A stretch of 64,000 nucleotides of DNA from RUG100 sp050953425 (GTDB lineage: Bacteria > Bacillota > Clostridia > Peptostreptococcales > Anaerovoracaceae). Shown here piece by piece: positions 1-7,951 of the stretch. The translations under genes and the position numbers were made by a program. Each line of letters opens with the position of its first letter. The first letter of the stretch is position 1. The stretch lies in the NCBI GenBank assembly GCA_050953425.1, contig JBMNMQ010000002.1, positions 160,290 through 224,289 on the forward strand, in the 5' to 3' direction. Below the pieces are notes generated by a model, which was not told where the DNA came from, ran no database searches, and was given only the letters and a program-made list of their open reading frames with translations.

Positions 1-341
1 AAATTTACAGCAATATTTCCGAGCCTTTCGTCGATCAGCGGCATATTGGTCAGTGCCGCCGGACGCATCGGGATGTCCTTTTCTCCCTGTTTCACTTCAG
101 CCCGATAGAAATATGCGTTGAATTCGGCTTCGCCTTTCTGCTCGGTATAGTGCTCAAAGCCGAGATCTTCCATCACCTCATACAGGGGAATGGGATCGAA
201 GCTCTGGACGATCGTAAGCCCTTCGCCTGCAGGGAGCTGCATGGCCTGACGTTTGATGCCCTGAAAGAAATTGCCCTGAACCCCTCTGACATCGATCTGT
301 CTGAAATCAGCTGTCTTATCTTTCCAATCCGTGTAACTCAT
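1..341 (-). CDS. DUF2249-type protein (3' end outside window)
   Basis: The reading frame opens at an ATG at 341 behind an AGGAGGAG ribosome site and runs without a stop to the window edge, so only the first 113 residues are present. The segment around residues 38-65 (LPAGEGLTIVQSFDPIPLY, then EVMEDLGF) is the pattern of the DUF2249/TusA-like fold, a small alpha-beta domain often found beside hybrid-cluster and hemerythrin-type redox proteins. It lies 18 bases behind the ferredoxin gene on the same strand, so it is probably the fourth gene of the hcp operon. The molecular role is unknown. Family assignment is from motif recognition only. Confidence 0.7.
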   Translation of the reverse strand, partial: MSYTDWKDKTADFRQIDVRGVQGNFFQGIKRQAMQLPAGEGLTIVQSFDPIPLYEVMEDLGFEHYTEQKGEAEFNAYFYRAEVKQGEKDIPMRPAALTNMPLIDERLGNIAVN

Positions 342-359
342 GTCAAACTCCTCCTGTAT

Positions 360-1067
360 TTATTCCAGAATCCTTCCGTCCCTTGAGATCGTCACGACCT
401 GCCATGGAATGAACTTTCCGCTGTTTTTGAGCGCGTTTTCTGCCGCTCTCTGCAGGCCCCCGCAGCAGGGCACTTCCATACGGACAATAGTTACACTCTT
501 AATATCGTTGTCACGGATGATCGCGGTCAGCTTCTCGCTGTAATCCACAGCGTCCAGCTTTGGGCAGCCGATGATCGTAATCTTTCCCTTCATGAATTCC
601 TCATGCATGTTCGCATAAGCATAGGCCGTGCAGTCTGCCGCGATCAGCAGCTTTGCGCCGTCAAAAAACGGAGCCTGCGCCGGCAGCAGTTTGATCTGGC
701 AGGGCCACTGACCGAGCCGGGAAACAGGCTTTGCAGAAGATATCGGAGCTTCCTCATCGCTGCGCTCAAACTGTGCCATACGGGAACCGGGGCAGCCTCC
801 CTCGTAGTGATGATGTTCATTCATTGCTTTTGCCTCCTTGCTGGCCTTTACGGCCGCTTCATCGTATTCAGGAGCTTCCCGCTCTTCAAAGGTAATGGCC
901 CCGGCCGGACAATTCGGCAGGCAGTCGCCGAAGCCGTCACAGAAATTTTCCCTTACCAGTTTTGCCTTTCCGTCTACAATATCTATAGCGCCTTCATGGC
1001 AGGCCCTGGCACAGAGCCCGCAACCATTGCACTTTTCCTCGTCAATATGGATAATTTTTCGGATCAT
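360..1067 (-). CDS. Two-cluster ferredoxin-like protein of the hcp operon
   Basis: 235 residues. An N-terminal ferredoxin domain carries C13-x2-C16-x2-C19-x3-C23 and a second set at C43, C49 and C53 followed by PAGAI, so two iron-sulfur clusters are likely, the second with an atypical spacing. A His-rich linker (NEHHHYEGGCPG) leads to a C-terminal half of about 130 residues containing PCCGGL. This architecture is commonly found next to hcp in anaerobic Bacillota and is a plausible electron donor for hydroxylamine or NO reduction, though that role is inferred from context. Its start overlaps the stop of the uracil-DNA glycosylase gene by 4 bases, so translation is probably coupled. The first 40 codons plus the ribosome site are duplicated at 3398-3544. 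Confidence 0.85.
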   Translation of the reverse strand: MIRKIIHIDEEKCNGCGLCARACHEGAIDIVDGKAKLVRENFCDGFGDCLPNCPAGAITFEEREAPEYDEAAVKASKEAKAMNEHHHYEGGCPGSRMAQFERSDEEAPISSAKPVSRLGQWPCQIKLLPAQAPFFDGAKLLIAADCTAYAYANMHEEFMKGKITIIGCPKLDAVDYSEKLTAIIRDNDIKSVTIVRMEVPCCGGLQRAAENALKNSGKFIPWQVVTISRDGRILE

Positions 1068-1654
1068 TTCGATTGCCGCCCTATCAGAATATCGTAAACA
1101 ATTCTCTGAAGATCCGGTACCACCTGCTCCTCAAACCAGGGATTCTTCGCCTGCCACCGAAAGTTCAGGGGACTGGGGTGAACGATCGGAAAAAATTCCG
1201 GCAGATATTCCCTGTACGAAGCTACCGTCGCGGTCAGATTTTTCTTTTTCTTCTCTTTCAGATAATAATCCATGGAATATTTGCCAATCAGAATGGTCAG
1301 CCTGATATCCGGCATCACTTTCAGAATTTCCGGATGATATTCTTCCGCAATGAATTTTCTGGGCGGAAGATCTCCGGATTTTCCCTTTCCCGGATAATAA
1401 AAATCCATTGGAACGATTGCAATTTTCGAAGAATAAAACGTATCACGATCGATTCCCATCCAGCTGATCAGTTTTTCACCGGACTTGTCATTGAACGGTA
1501 TTCCCGTCTCCTCAACCTTTCTTCCCGGCGCCTGCCCTATAATCAGAATCTTTGCGTCACTGCTGACCTGGAATACTGGAGATACGCCGCGATTCGTATA
1601 GGATTGATTTCTCGTATCCGCCTTCAGTTTTTCTGCAATCTCTTCTGCGGTCAT
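1064..1654 (-). CDS. Uracil-DNA glycosylase family protein
   Basis: 196 residues from the ATG at 1654, which has an AAAGGA site upstream. A longer frame reaches 1750 but would run into the hcp coding end, so I prefer 1654. Family motifs: GQAPGRKVEETGIPFND near residue 40 (motif A, uracil-pocket loop) and HPSPLNFRWQ near residue 160 (motif B, DNA intercalation loop). These fit the wide uracil-DNA glycosylase superfamily that removes uracil from DNA and starts base excision repair. Sitting between hcp and the ferredoxin, it suggests that the operon couples nitrosative-stress detoxification with repair of deaminated cytosine. That link is inference. The exact subfamily is not clear. Confidence 0.85.
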   Translation of the reverse strand: MTAEEIAEKLKADTRNQSYTNRGVSPVFQVSSDAKILIIGQAPGRKVEETGIPFNDKSGEKLISWMGIDRDTFYSSKIAIVPMDFYYPGKGKSGDLPPRKFIAEEYHPEILKVMPDIRLTILIGKYSMDYYLKEKKKKNLTATVASYREYLPEFFPIVHPSPLNFRWQAKNPWFEEQVVPDLQRIVYDILIGRQSK

Positions 1655-1736
1655 CTGCTTTCCTTTCCAGCGAAACCGCAAGCGGTTCCTTCGTCCCCAT
1701 TCAGGAGACAAAAGAACCGTTTCTCCGCCTGTTTTA

Positions 1737-3377
1737 TCACTCTTCTCCAAAGAACAGCTTCAGATCATCATCAACAGTGCCAATACCCGAAATACCGAAA
1801 TTATCAACAAGTACCTTTGTGACATTTGGAGATAGGAACGCCGGCAGAGTCGGTCCGAGATGAATATTTTTTACGCCAAGGTAAAGAAGTGCCAGCAGCA
1901 CAATCACCGCCTTCTGCTCATACCATGCGATATTGAACACGATTGGAAGATCATTGATATCATCCAGCCCGAAGATTTCCTTCAGCTTCAGAGCAATCAG
2001 TGCAAGTGAATAGGAGTCATTACACTGACCGGCGTCCAGGACACGCGGAATTCCGTTAATGTCACCCAGATTCAGTTTGTTGTACTTATATTTCGCGCAG
2101 CCGGCCGTCAGAATCACCACATCCTTTGGCAGACGTTCAGCGAATTCCCTGTAATATTCCCGCGACTTCTGTCTGCCGTCGCAGCCTGCCATCACGACAA
2201 ACTTCCGGATCGCGCCGCTCTTTACCGCATCCACTATGCTTTCTGCCAGTGCGAATACCTGCTCATGCGCAAATCCGCCTGTAATCATTCCTGTCTCAAT
2301 CTCCGTTGGAGCCGGACATTTTTTCGCCTGTTCGATGATGGCTGAAAAATCTTTTGTTTCACCGTACTTGCCGTCAATATGTCTGCATCCCGGGAAACCT
2401 GCCGCGCCGGTTGTCCAGAGACGGTCTTTATAGCTCTCCGCCGGAGGAACAACACAGTTGGTCGTCATCAGGATCGGTCCGTTGAACTTTTCAAACTCTT
2501 CCTTCTGTTTCCACCAGGCATTTCCGTAGTTTCCGGCAAAATTCGGATATTTCTTAAACGCCGGATAATAATGAGCCGGGAGCATCTCCGAATGCGTATA
2601 GACATCAACACCTGTTCCCTGCGTCTGTTCCAGCAGCATCTCCAGATCACGGAGGTCATGGCCGGAGATCAGAATGCCAGGATTTTTACGGACCCCAATG
2701 TCCACCTGTGTCACTTCCGGATTTCCATACGCCTCTGTGTTGGCCTTGTCAAGAAGCGCCATACCATCCACACCGTATTTGCCGGTCTCAAGTGTCAGCG
2801 CTACAAGATCATCCACCGTAAGAGAATCATCCAGTGTCTTAGACAGTGCCCTCTGAATGAAGGCATCCACATCTTCATTGTCCTGAAGGAGAGCGTTCGC
2901 GTGTTTGGAATATGCCGCGAGACCTTTCAGCCCGTAGGTAATCAGTTCACGTAAAGAACGAATATCTTCATCCTTTGTCGAGAGAACACCTACAACAGCC
3001 GCTTTGCTGTCGAATTCATCTCTTGTTCCATTCCAGGAAGCAGCGTCCGGAAGATTGCCGGTGCTCTCAAGCTTTCCGAGAAGTTCTGCTTTAACGGAGA
3101 GAGTCTCCTCCACGGATCTGATGATATCTTCACGGTCGAAGTTCGCATTTGTGATTGTCTTAAAAAGGTTGACTGTCACAAGATGATTGACTTCTTTCGA
3201 TACAGACTTTCCTTCCTCGCGCAGCCTGGTTGTCACGGCAGACAGTCCTTTTGTTACATAAACGAGAAGATCCTGCATCTGAGCCACTTCCGGCCTCTTA
3301 CCACAGACACCGGAAATCGTGCATCCTTTGCATCCAGCCGTTTCCTGACACTGATAACAAAACATTCTGTTTTCCAT
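1737..3377 (-). CDS. hcp: Hydroxylamine reductase / hybrid-cluster protein
   Basis: 546 residues, the usual length. N-terminal cysteines C7-x2-C10-x8-C19-x5-C25 match the class I Hcp spacing for the first iron-sulfur cluster. Further blocks GHDLRDLEMLLEQT, TNCVVPP, AGCDGRQKSREYYREF, LTAGCAKYKYNKL and GQCNDSYSLA contain the cysteines that hold the hybrid Fe-S-O cluster. The enzyme reduces hydroxylamine and, in vivo, is thought to act as an NO reductase or nitrosylase under anaerobic nitrosative stress. The start has a GGAGG site. It is the first full gene of a minus-strand operon with the glycosylase, ferredoxin and DUF2249 genes, opposite a Crp/Fnr-type regulator. Confidence 0.97.
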   Translation of the reverse strand: MENRMFCYQCQETAGCKGCTISGVCGKRPEVAQMQDLLVYVTKGLSAVTTRLREEGKSVSKEVNHLVTVNLFKTITNANFDREDIIRSVEETLSVKAELLGKLESTGNLPDAASWNGTRDEFDSKAAVVGVLSTKDEDIRSLRELITYGLKGLAAYSKHANALLQDNEDVDAFIQRALSKTLDDSLTVDDLVALTLETGKYGVDGMALLDKANTEAYGNPEVTQVDIGVRKNPGILISGHDLRDLEMLLEQTQGTGVDVYTHSEMLPAHYYPAFKKYPNFAGNYGNAWWKQKEEFEKFNGPILMTTNCVVPPAESYKDRLWTTGAAGFPGCRHIDGKYGETKDFSAIIEQAKKCPAPTEIETGMITGGFAHEQVFALAESIVDAVKSGAIRKFVVMAGCDGRQKSREYYREFAERLPKDVVILTAGCAKYKYNKLNLGDINGIPRVLDAGQCNDSYSLALIALKLKEIFGLDDINDLPIVFNIAWYEQKAVIVLLALLYLGVKNIHLGPTLPAFLSPNVTKVLVDNFGISGIGTVDDDLKLFFGEE

Positions 3378-3397
3378 TTTGAACCTCCTTCATCGCT

Positions 3398-3544
3398 TTA
3401 AACGGTTACTTTCTTACTGTAACTTTCCCTTACCAGTTTTGCCTTTCCGTCTACAATATCTATGGCGCCTTCATGGCAGGCTCTGGCGCAGAGCCCGCAG
3501 CCATTGCATTTTTCCTCGTCAATATGGATAATTTTTCGGATCAT
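3398..3544 (-). pseudogene. 48-codon duplicate of the ferredoxin start, directly before hcp
   Basis: This frame starts at the ATG at 3544 behind GAGGAGGC and encodes residues 1-40 of the ferredoxin at 360-1067 almost unchanged, including C13, C16, C19 and C23, then diverges into SYSKKVTV and stops 20 bases before hcp. The DNA match covers about 120 bases and includes the bases just upstream of the start (GGCAATCGAA in both). It is either a truncated relic of a duplication or a minimal one-cluster ferredoxin leader still translated ahead of hcp. The preserved ribosome site and frame leave the second option open. Confidence 0.8.
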
Positions 3545-3574
3545 TTCGATTGCCTCCTCATCTGTTCTGGAATC

Positions 3575-3580
3575 AGTATA
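3575..3580 (-). promoter_or_regulatory. Likely -10 box of the hcp operon promoter
   Basis: On the minus strand TATACT lies 31 bases before the truncated ferredoxin start. No good -35 box is present, as expected for an activator-dependent promoter. A start point about 7 bases downstream (near 3568) would place the palindrome at 3603-3616 at -41.5. Confidence 0.5.
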
Positions 3581-3602
3581 CCAAAGGTTTTTTAAACAAT
3601 CC

Positions 3603-3616
3603 GTATCTGTGGATAC
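3603..3616. promoter_or_regulatory. Crp/Fnr-type palindrome between hcp and its regulator
   Basis: Perfect inverted repeat GTATC-TGTG-GATAC. The 5-4-5 layout is that of Crp/Fnr-family half sites. It lies between two divergent promoters, about -41.5 from the proposed hcp start and about -40 from the regulator start, so one bound dimer could act on both. Assignment to the regulator at 3676 is inferred from proximity. Confidence 0.6.
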
Positions 3617-3637
3617 AAATAATTAAAATTTTTCGTG

Positions 3638-3648
3638 TATACTATAAT
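3638..3648 (+). promoter_or_regulatory. Likely -10 region of the Crp-type regulator promoter
   Basis: Overlapping TATACT and TATAAT boxes at 3638-3648, 28 bases before the preferred GTG start at 3676. The -35 position is occupied by the palindrome at 3603-3616 rather than a consensus hexamer. Confidence 0.5.
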
Positions 3649-3675
3649 CATATGCAGAAAGAAAGGAGAACTGCC

Positions 3676-4347
3676 GTGGACTATTCCGTTCTGGAAAAAA
3701 GCTCGCTGTTTGCAGGTGTTCCCGCAGCAAAATTACGCGAAATTCTGGAAAGTACGCCGCACTTCATCCAATGCTACGATAAGGAAGAGACCATTTTTCA
3801 TCTGATGGAGCCGGCTGCAAAGATCGGCATCATACTGGAAGGGCGCGCCGAGGCGCAAAAATCCTTCCCGAACGGAAGCCAGGTAAATGTATCGGTCCGG
3901 GAACCCGGAGAGATGATCGGGCCTGCTGCTGTATTCTCGAAGAATCGAAAATACCCCTGCGACGTTGTCTCTCTTGAGCCTTCCACAATTATGATGTTCC
4001 GCAGGGATGACCTGCTTTTGCTGATGAAGAAAAATGGGCGGGTATTGGAGAACCTGACTACTGAGATTGCTTCCGCAGCCTTTATGCTGCAGCAGCGTCT
4101 GGAACTGTTCTCCTACAGCGGGATTGCGCAGAAGGCGGCTTTCTGGCTGCTGATGCAGGCTCGAAATACGAATAGCAATAAGGTACGTATTCCCGAATCT
4201 GTTACAAAATGGGCACAGCTCATGAATGTATCACGACCGTCTCTCCACAGAGAATTGAAGCGTCTGGAAGCAGGCGGAATGATTGCTTATTCTCCTCCTA
4301 CAGTCACAATCCTTGACCATACTGCTTTGCAAAGCGTTCTGAATTAA
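3676..4347 (+). CDS. Crp/Fnr-family transcriptional regulator (HcpR-like)
   Basis: 223 residues from the GTG at 3676, chosen because AAGGAGA sits 6 bases upstream. ATG codons further upstream lie inside the promoter. Residues about 10-120 form the cyclic-nucleotide-binding-type beta barrel (EETIFHLMEPAAKIGIILEG, REPGEMIGPAAVF). The C-terminal winged helix contains VTKWAQLMNVSRPSLHRELK. There is no Fnr-type N-terminal cysteine cluster, so direct Fe-S sensing is unlikely. The gene is divergent from hcp and shares a palindrome with it, the arrangement known for HcpR-type regulators that induce hcp under nitrosative stress. The effector is unknown. Confidence 0.88.
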   Translation: MDYSVLEKSSLFAGVPAAKLREILESTPHFIQCYDKEETIFHLMEPAAKIGIILEGRAEAQKSFPNGSQVNVSVREPGEMIGPAAVFSKNRKYPCDVVSLEPSTIMMFRRDDLLLLMKKNGRVLENLTTEIASAAFMLQQRLELFSYSGIAQKAAFWLLMQARNTNSNKVRIPESVTKWAQLMNVSRPSLHRELKRLEAGGMIAYSPPTVTILDHTALQSVLN

Positions 4348-4459
4348 TGTTGAAATCCTGAATAATGTTCATCCATTTTGTAGCCGCAACCCTGTTTTCA
4401 TGTATCCTGTATCCTCAGCGTTTCACACTTTTTGCCGATCGATATGTTTTTCCAAACGT

Positions 4460-4523
4460 AAAAAACGGGACCTCCGGACTCTCTGCTGCCTCCCCGGCAG
4501 AATCAGAAAGTCCCGGAAGTCCC
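4460..4523 (-). terminator. Rho-independent terminator of the acetyltransferase operon
   Basis: Read on the minus strand, a long hairpin (outer arms GGGACTTCCGGGACT and AGTCCGGAGGTCCC, inner arms CTGCC/GGCAG) is followed by six T residues at 4465-4460. It closes the minus-strand transcript that comes from the type I restriction / DUF262 / acetyltransferase genes. Confidence 0.75.
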
Positions 4524-4542
4524 AATTCCCACACTGTTTCGC

Positions 4543-4700
4543 TTATGTCCTTGTCATCAATACTATAGTCTCAACATGGCTCGATTGCTCCAGATGGATG
4601 TCAAATCCCCAGAAAATCATACAGTTCGTTCTCGGAAATAAATCTACGGCTTTTTTGACCTCAAAATTGCCATTTTCTCGACCGCGAACGTTCTCGGAAA
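4543..4700 (-). pseudogene. C-terminal relic of an RlmD/TrmA-type rRNA methyltransferase
   Basis: On the minus strand one frame reads VKKAVDLFPRTN, then an unrelated insert, then SSHVETIVLMTRT and a stop at 4543. The C-terminus of 23S rRNA (uracil-5-)-methyltransferases ends with a block of the form VDMFP-x-T-x-HVET-V-L. Just upstream, in another frame, a second partial copy reads KYIDLFPRTF. No catalytic domain is present. The fragments could be left from recombination at the 3' end of such a gene, which is a known integration target for mobile elements in Bacillota. Assignment rests on a short motif. Confidence 0.5.
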
Positions 4701-4817
4701 CAGGTCGATGTACTTGTCCCTACTATATATAAGCAGCCGCACATATTTTCCAATCGCCTCGACTCATCGCTCTGAGGGAATATGTCCGAAAAGCTGTGAT
4801 TTCCCATCCACTCGACT

Positions 4818-5291
4818 CTATATCTGCATCATGTACAGATACGAATCCCTGTCTGGGTATTCATACGGGAAAGGAAGCTCATCTTTTGTTATTCGCCGAT
4901 AGCCACGCTTCTCAAAAAAGCTGTGACAGTTCGTGGCCACGGACGGAGTATCAAAAACAAAGGTAGTCAGTCCCTGCTCCTTTGCGAACTCCTGAAGCGT
5001 CGCATAAAGCTTTCCAAGAATACCTTGTTTTCTATAGTCCGCTCTAACAAAGCCCTTCTTAAGAACCGCATTACCGTTTCCTTTATTCATCAGCGCCAAG
5101 GTGCCAATGAGCGTATCACCCTCAACGGCCAGCCAGAACTCTCCGCCATCCTTTTCATAACAGGTCGGGATGTCAAGCAGGTCAGGCTGTTCTTCAAGCG
5201 AAAGATTGATCTTCGCCTCGTTGTTCTGGATGTCCAGAATTAGGTCGATGATCTGCTGCTTATATTTTTCCTGATAAGTGATTATCTGCAT
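4818..5291 (-). CDS. GNAT-family N-acetyltransferase
   Basis: 157 residues. The GNAT fold is seen in GEFWLAVEGDTLIGTLALM (strands beta 2-3), the acetyl-CoA loop ADYRKQGILGKLY (variant of the R/Q-x-x-G-x-G/A motif, here RKQGILG), and FVFDTPSVATNCHSFFEKRGYRRI (motif B, typical NxxAxxFYxxxGF position). It transfers an acetyl group from acetyl-CoA to an amine of unknown identity. It is the last gene of the minus-strand operon, 9 bases after the TIGR04076 gene and before the terminator at 4460-4523. Confidence 0.85.
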   Translation of the reverse strand: MQIITYQEKYKQQIIDLILDIQNNEAKINLSLEEQPDLLDIPTCYEKDGGEFWLAVEGDTLIGTLALMNKGNGNAVLKKGFVRADYRKQGILGKLYATLQEFAKEQGLTTFVFDTPSVATNCHSFFEKRGYRRITKDELPFPYEYPDRDSYLYMMQI

Positions 5292-5300
5292 GTTATGTCC

Positions 5301-5711
5301 TCACCCCGTATAGGCATCATCTACGGTGTTCTTAAAGTTCTGCTTCTCCAGCCACTCGCGCTCTTCCTCGTTCTCCGGAATGTCAATCCGCTCAATCTTG
5401 AAGATTACAGGCCGGGTACCGTCATTACAGCAGGCGATCATCATGCGCTCGTCGTTTGTCCATTTATGCATGATGGAGCCACCCTGCAAGGCCGTATAGA
5501 CATACCGGCTGATAGCATCCCACGCCTCTCCGCAGAATTTGCCGTCCATCAGATGGTAAAAGTCATCCTGCTGCGGCGTTCTCTTCAAAACAAACTCATC
5601 GCCCGGCTTGAAACATGGGCAGGCACCAGAATTTGGATCAGCCAGATATTTCTCCTGCAGCTCAGGGAATACCTTTGTCTCCAGAACTGTTATCTTACAT
5701 TCGTGCTGCAT
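5301..5711 (-). CDS. TIGR04076 family protein
   Basis: 136 residues with an AAGGAGGC ribosome site. The pattern KITVLETKVFPELQEKY, then CPCFKPGDEFVLK, then FCGEAWDAISRYVYTALQGG, then MIACCNDGTRPVIFKIERI is characteristic of the TIGR04076 family of small Cys-containing proteins of unknown function. The conserved Cys pairs suggest metal or cluster binding, but this is not shown. It sits between the broken DUF262 gene and the acetyltransferase with short gaps, so it probably shares their transcript. Confidence 0.8.
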   Translation of the reverse strand: MQHECKITVLETKVFPELQEKYLADPNSGACPCFKPGDEFVLKRTPQQDDFYHLMDGKFCGEAWDAISRYVYTALQGGSIMHKWTNDERMMIACCNDGTRPVIFKIERIDIPENEEEREWLEKQNFKNTVDDAYTG

Positions 5712-6391
5712 AAGCCGCCTCCTTAAAATCCTTACTCACAGAGTTTCTGATAGGCCTTCTTTACGATACCGGCCATCAGCTTCCTGCGCTGCTCAAGAAA
5801 ATCCGGATACGACATCTTTTCAAAGTCAACCGGCAGAGCGTTTTCGGCGCAGGTCTTTTTATAGCCGTCCTCGCCAAGTTTTTGACGATACCTGTCAACA
5901 TACTCGGCTGGCGGATCATCGGAAATATCGATGTTCGTGTTATAGTCCAGATATGTGAAGTTCGCTATCTGATTCCGGTCACGGTCACTTGTATATCCAA
6001 TGCCGGTCAGATAATTCTTCGGGAATATATGGTGCTTATCGATTGCCTTCTTATCTCCGCTGGCTCCCGGCAGGAGCTTTGCCGCAAGTGTTGTCGTGCT
6101 GAACAACATCGGTGTCCCCAAGACATTGAGAGCTGCAATATACCCAAACCATGCGGGAGATGTGGCAGCCGCACTCATCAGGTCTGCTGGCAGAGTAAGA
6201 TTGAAATAGTCGTCTGAAAATCTGGTGGCAATGACACCGTCCAGATAAGAAACGAACTCATCCGCAGTACGCACATTTCTTAAATCGGCAAACTGCTTCT
6301 CTACCTCGGACTCTGTGGAGCCGGTGTAGAAGTATGTTATCGTCGACATGAATATCCACTTCTTGATGACCTTCTGAAGCGTAACCGGCGG

Positions 6392-6399
6392 AACTTTAT
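6392..6399. repeat. Target site duplication, left copy
   Basis: AACTTTAT directly abuts the left inverted repeat of the ISL3 element. The same 8 bases occur at 7944-7951. Eight bases is the usual duplication length of the ISL3 family. Confidence 0.93.
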
Positions 6400-7943
6400 G
6401 AGGCTTCGGGCATGATTGTGGGTAAGTAGCCTCTGCCTCGCCCACTGTTTTTAACAATCACATATTGAAAAGCCAGCCTGACTCCTGTATAGTATCAGCG
6501 ACCAAACATCAACGATAAAGGAGAATCAAGATGGCTTCTGCTGATACCTTATGCAAAAAACTTCTCAATGTCAAGAACACTGTTGTAGAATCTTACAACT
6601 TCTACAATGATGTGGATGGTGTCACACATCTTCGGATCAAGGCTCGTCCTACTGCTTGGCATCAGGATGACTGCCCTTTCTGCGGGAGAAGACACCTCCC
6701 CAGATACGACCGGCCGACCAAGAAAAATAAGATCTGGCGTGGGCTGGACTTTTCAGGAATCATCGTTGAGATCGAAGCGGCTACCCATCGAATCATCTGC
6801 CCGGAACATGGTGTTATCACCGCTGCTGTTCCATGGGCGTATGCCCAGAGCAGTTTCACAAAGGATTTCGCTCTGACAGTTGCATGGCTTGCCACATATT
6901 TACCACGCAGCGCTGTGTCTAGCTACATGCGGATCGACTGGCAGACCGTTGGAAATTGCATGTTCAGAGCTTTGCGAGACCTGGAGCCGGAACGAGCCAG
7001 GCGTTTGAACGGATTGGTGAATATCGGTATCGATGAGACTAGTTACCGGAAGGGGCACAAGTACATCACGATAGTCGTAAATCACGATACCAATACAGTT
7101 GTCTGGGTCGCCGATGGGCACGGCAAATCTGTGCTCGAACAGTTTTATAAAAGTCTCACTGACGATCAGCTCGCCAGCATCAAAGTTGTTACTGGTGATG
7201 GAGCACGTTGGATCACCGACTGCGTCAATGAGTTTACTCCTGATTGTGAACGCTGTGTAGATCCTTTCCACGTCGTCGAATGGGCTATGGAGGCGCTTGA
7301 CGCAGTCCGTAAGGATCGCTGGCGTGTTGCCTATGAGAAGGCAAAGCAAATGTCCAGGGATAATCCACAGAAGCGAGGCCGTCCGAAGGCCGGTGACAAA
7401 ATCGTCTCCGAAGTTCAGGCGGCTAGAGCCAAGGCATCCGAAATCAAGAATTCCAGCTACACGCTTGGCAAAGCTCATGAACACCTGACCGAAAAGCAGC
7501 AGATCCGGCTGGATATAATCCAGGCGAAGGATCCTCAGTTGTACAGGGCTTACTGCCTAAAAGAATCACTGCGGCTTCTGTTAAAGTCAACTGATGTTGA
7601 GCAGGCGGAGGCTGAGTTGAAACACTGGCTCTGGTGGGCGAGCCATAGCAGAATACCTGCTTTCAAAGCTCTCTACAAAAAGATCAAACGTCACAAGAAG
7701 CATATCCTTAATACGATCTGCCTCGGTCTGAGTAATGCGAGAATCGAAGCAACTAACAACAAAATCAAGCTGATCATCCGTAAGGCATATGGCTTTAGGA
7801 ATATTCAAAACATGATGGATATGGTGTACCTAGTATGCTCAGATATCCGCATCCCACTTCCTAATCGAAAGTCGAATGTCCCCAATGTGGCTTGATTACA
7901 AGGGAAAGCGGCATTTCTTACCCACAGAGATGCCAGAAGAGCC
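6400..7943 (+). mobile_element. ISL3-family insertion sequence, complete (1544 bp)
   Basis: Imperfect terminal inverted repeats of 27 bases: the left end starts GAGGCTTCGGGCAT, the right end read inward starts GGCTCTTCTGGCAT, and both end in TGTGGGTAAG. The right-end GGCTCTT matches the usual ISL3 start. One transposase gene fills the element. Flanking AACTTTAT copies and exact restoration of the host frame on excision define both ends. The intact duplication suggests a fairly recent insertion. Confidence 0.95.
6531..7895 (+). CDS. ISL3-family transposase
   Basis: 454 residues, AAAGGAG ribosome site. N-terminal zinc-binding region (CPFCGRRH then IICPEHG), HTH-like segment around SAVSSYMRIDWQTVGN, then the DDE catalytic core: D in VNIGIDETSYRKGHKYI, D in VVTGDGARWI, and E in SNARIEATNNKIK near the C-terminus. 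This order and the GIDE block are typical of ISL3 transposases, which cut and paste the element. Apparently intact, so the element may still move. It is transcribed opposite to the gene it interrupts. Confidence 0.96.
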   Translation: MASADTLCKKLLNVKNTVVESYNFYNDVDGVTHLRIKARPTAWHQDDCPFCGRRHLPRYDRPTKKNKIWRGLDFSGIIVEIEAATHRIICPEHGVITAAVPWAYAQSSFTKDFALTVAWLATYLPRSAVSSYMRIDWQTVGNCMFRALRDLEPERARRLNGLVNIGIDETSYRKGHKYITIVVNHDTNTVVWVADGHGKSVLEQFYKSLTDDQLASIKVVTGDGARWITDCVNEFTPDCERCVDPFHVVEWAMEALDAVRKDRWRVAYEKAKQMSRDNPQKRGRPKAGDKIVSEVQAARAKASEIKNSSYTLGKAHEHLTEKQQIRLDIIQAKDPQLYRAYCLKESLRLLLKSTDVEQAEAELKHWLWWASHSRIPAFKALYKKIKRHKKHILNTICLGLSNARIEATNNKIKLIIRKAYGFRNIQNMMDMVYLVCSDIRIPLPNRKSNVPNVA

Positions 7944-7951
7944 AACTTTAT
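7944..7951. repeat. Target site duplication, right copy
   Basis: AACTTTAT next to the right inverted repeat, identical to 6392-6399. Confidence 0.93.

Noticed and set aside
1655..1750. Longer start of the uracil-DNA glycosylase overlapping hcp
   Set aside because: The extra 32 residues do not resemble the family, and a ribosome site precedes the ATG at 1654.
3550..3675. Longer N-terminus of the Crp-type regulator starting at 3550
   Set aside because: It would include the palindrome and -10 boxes. The GTG at 3676 has a good ribosome site and gives the normal family length.
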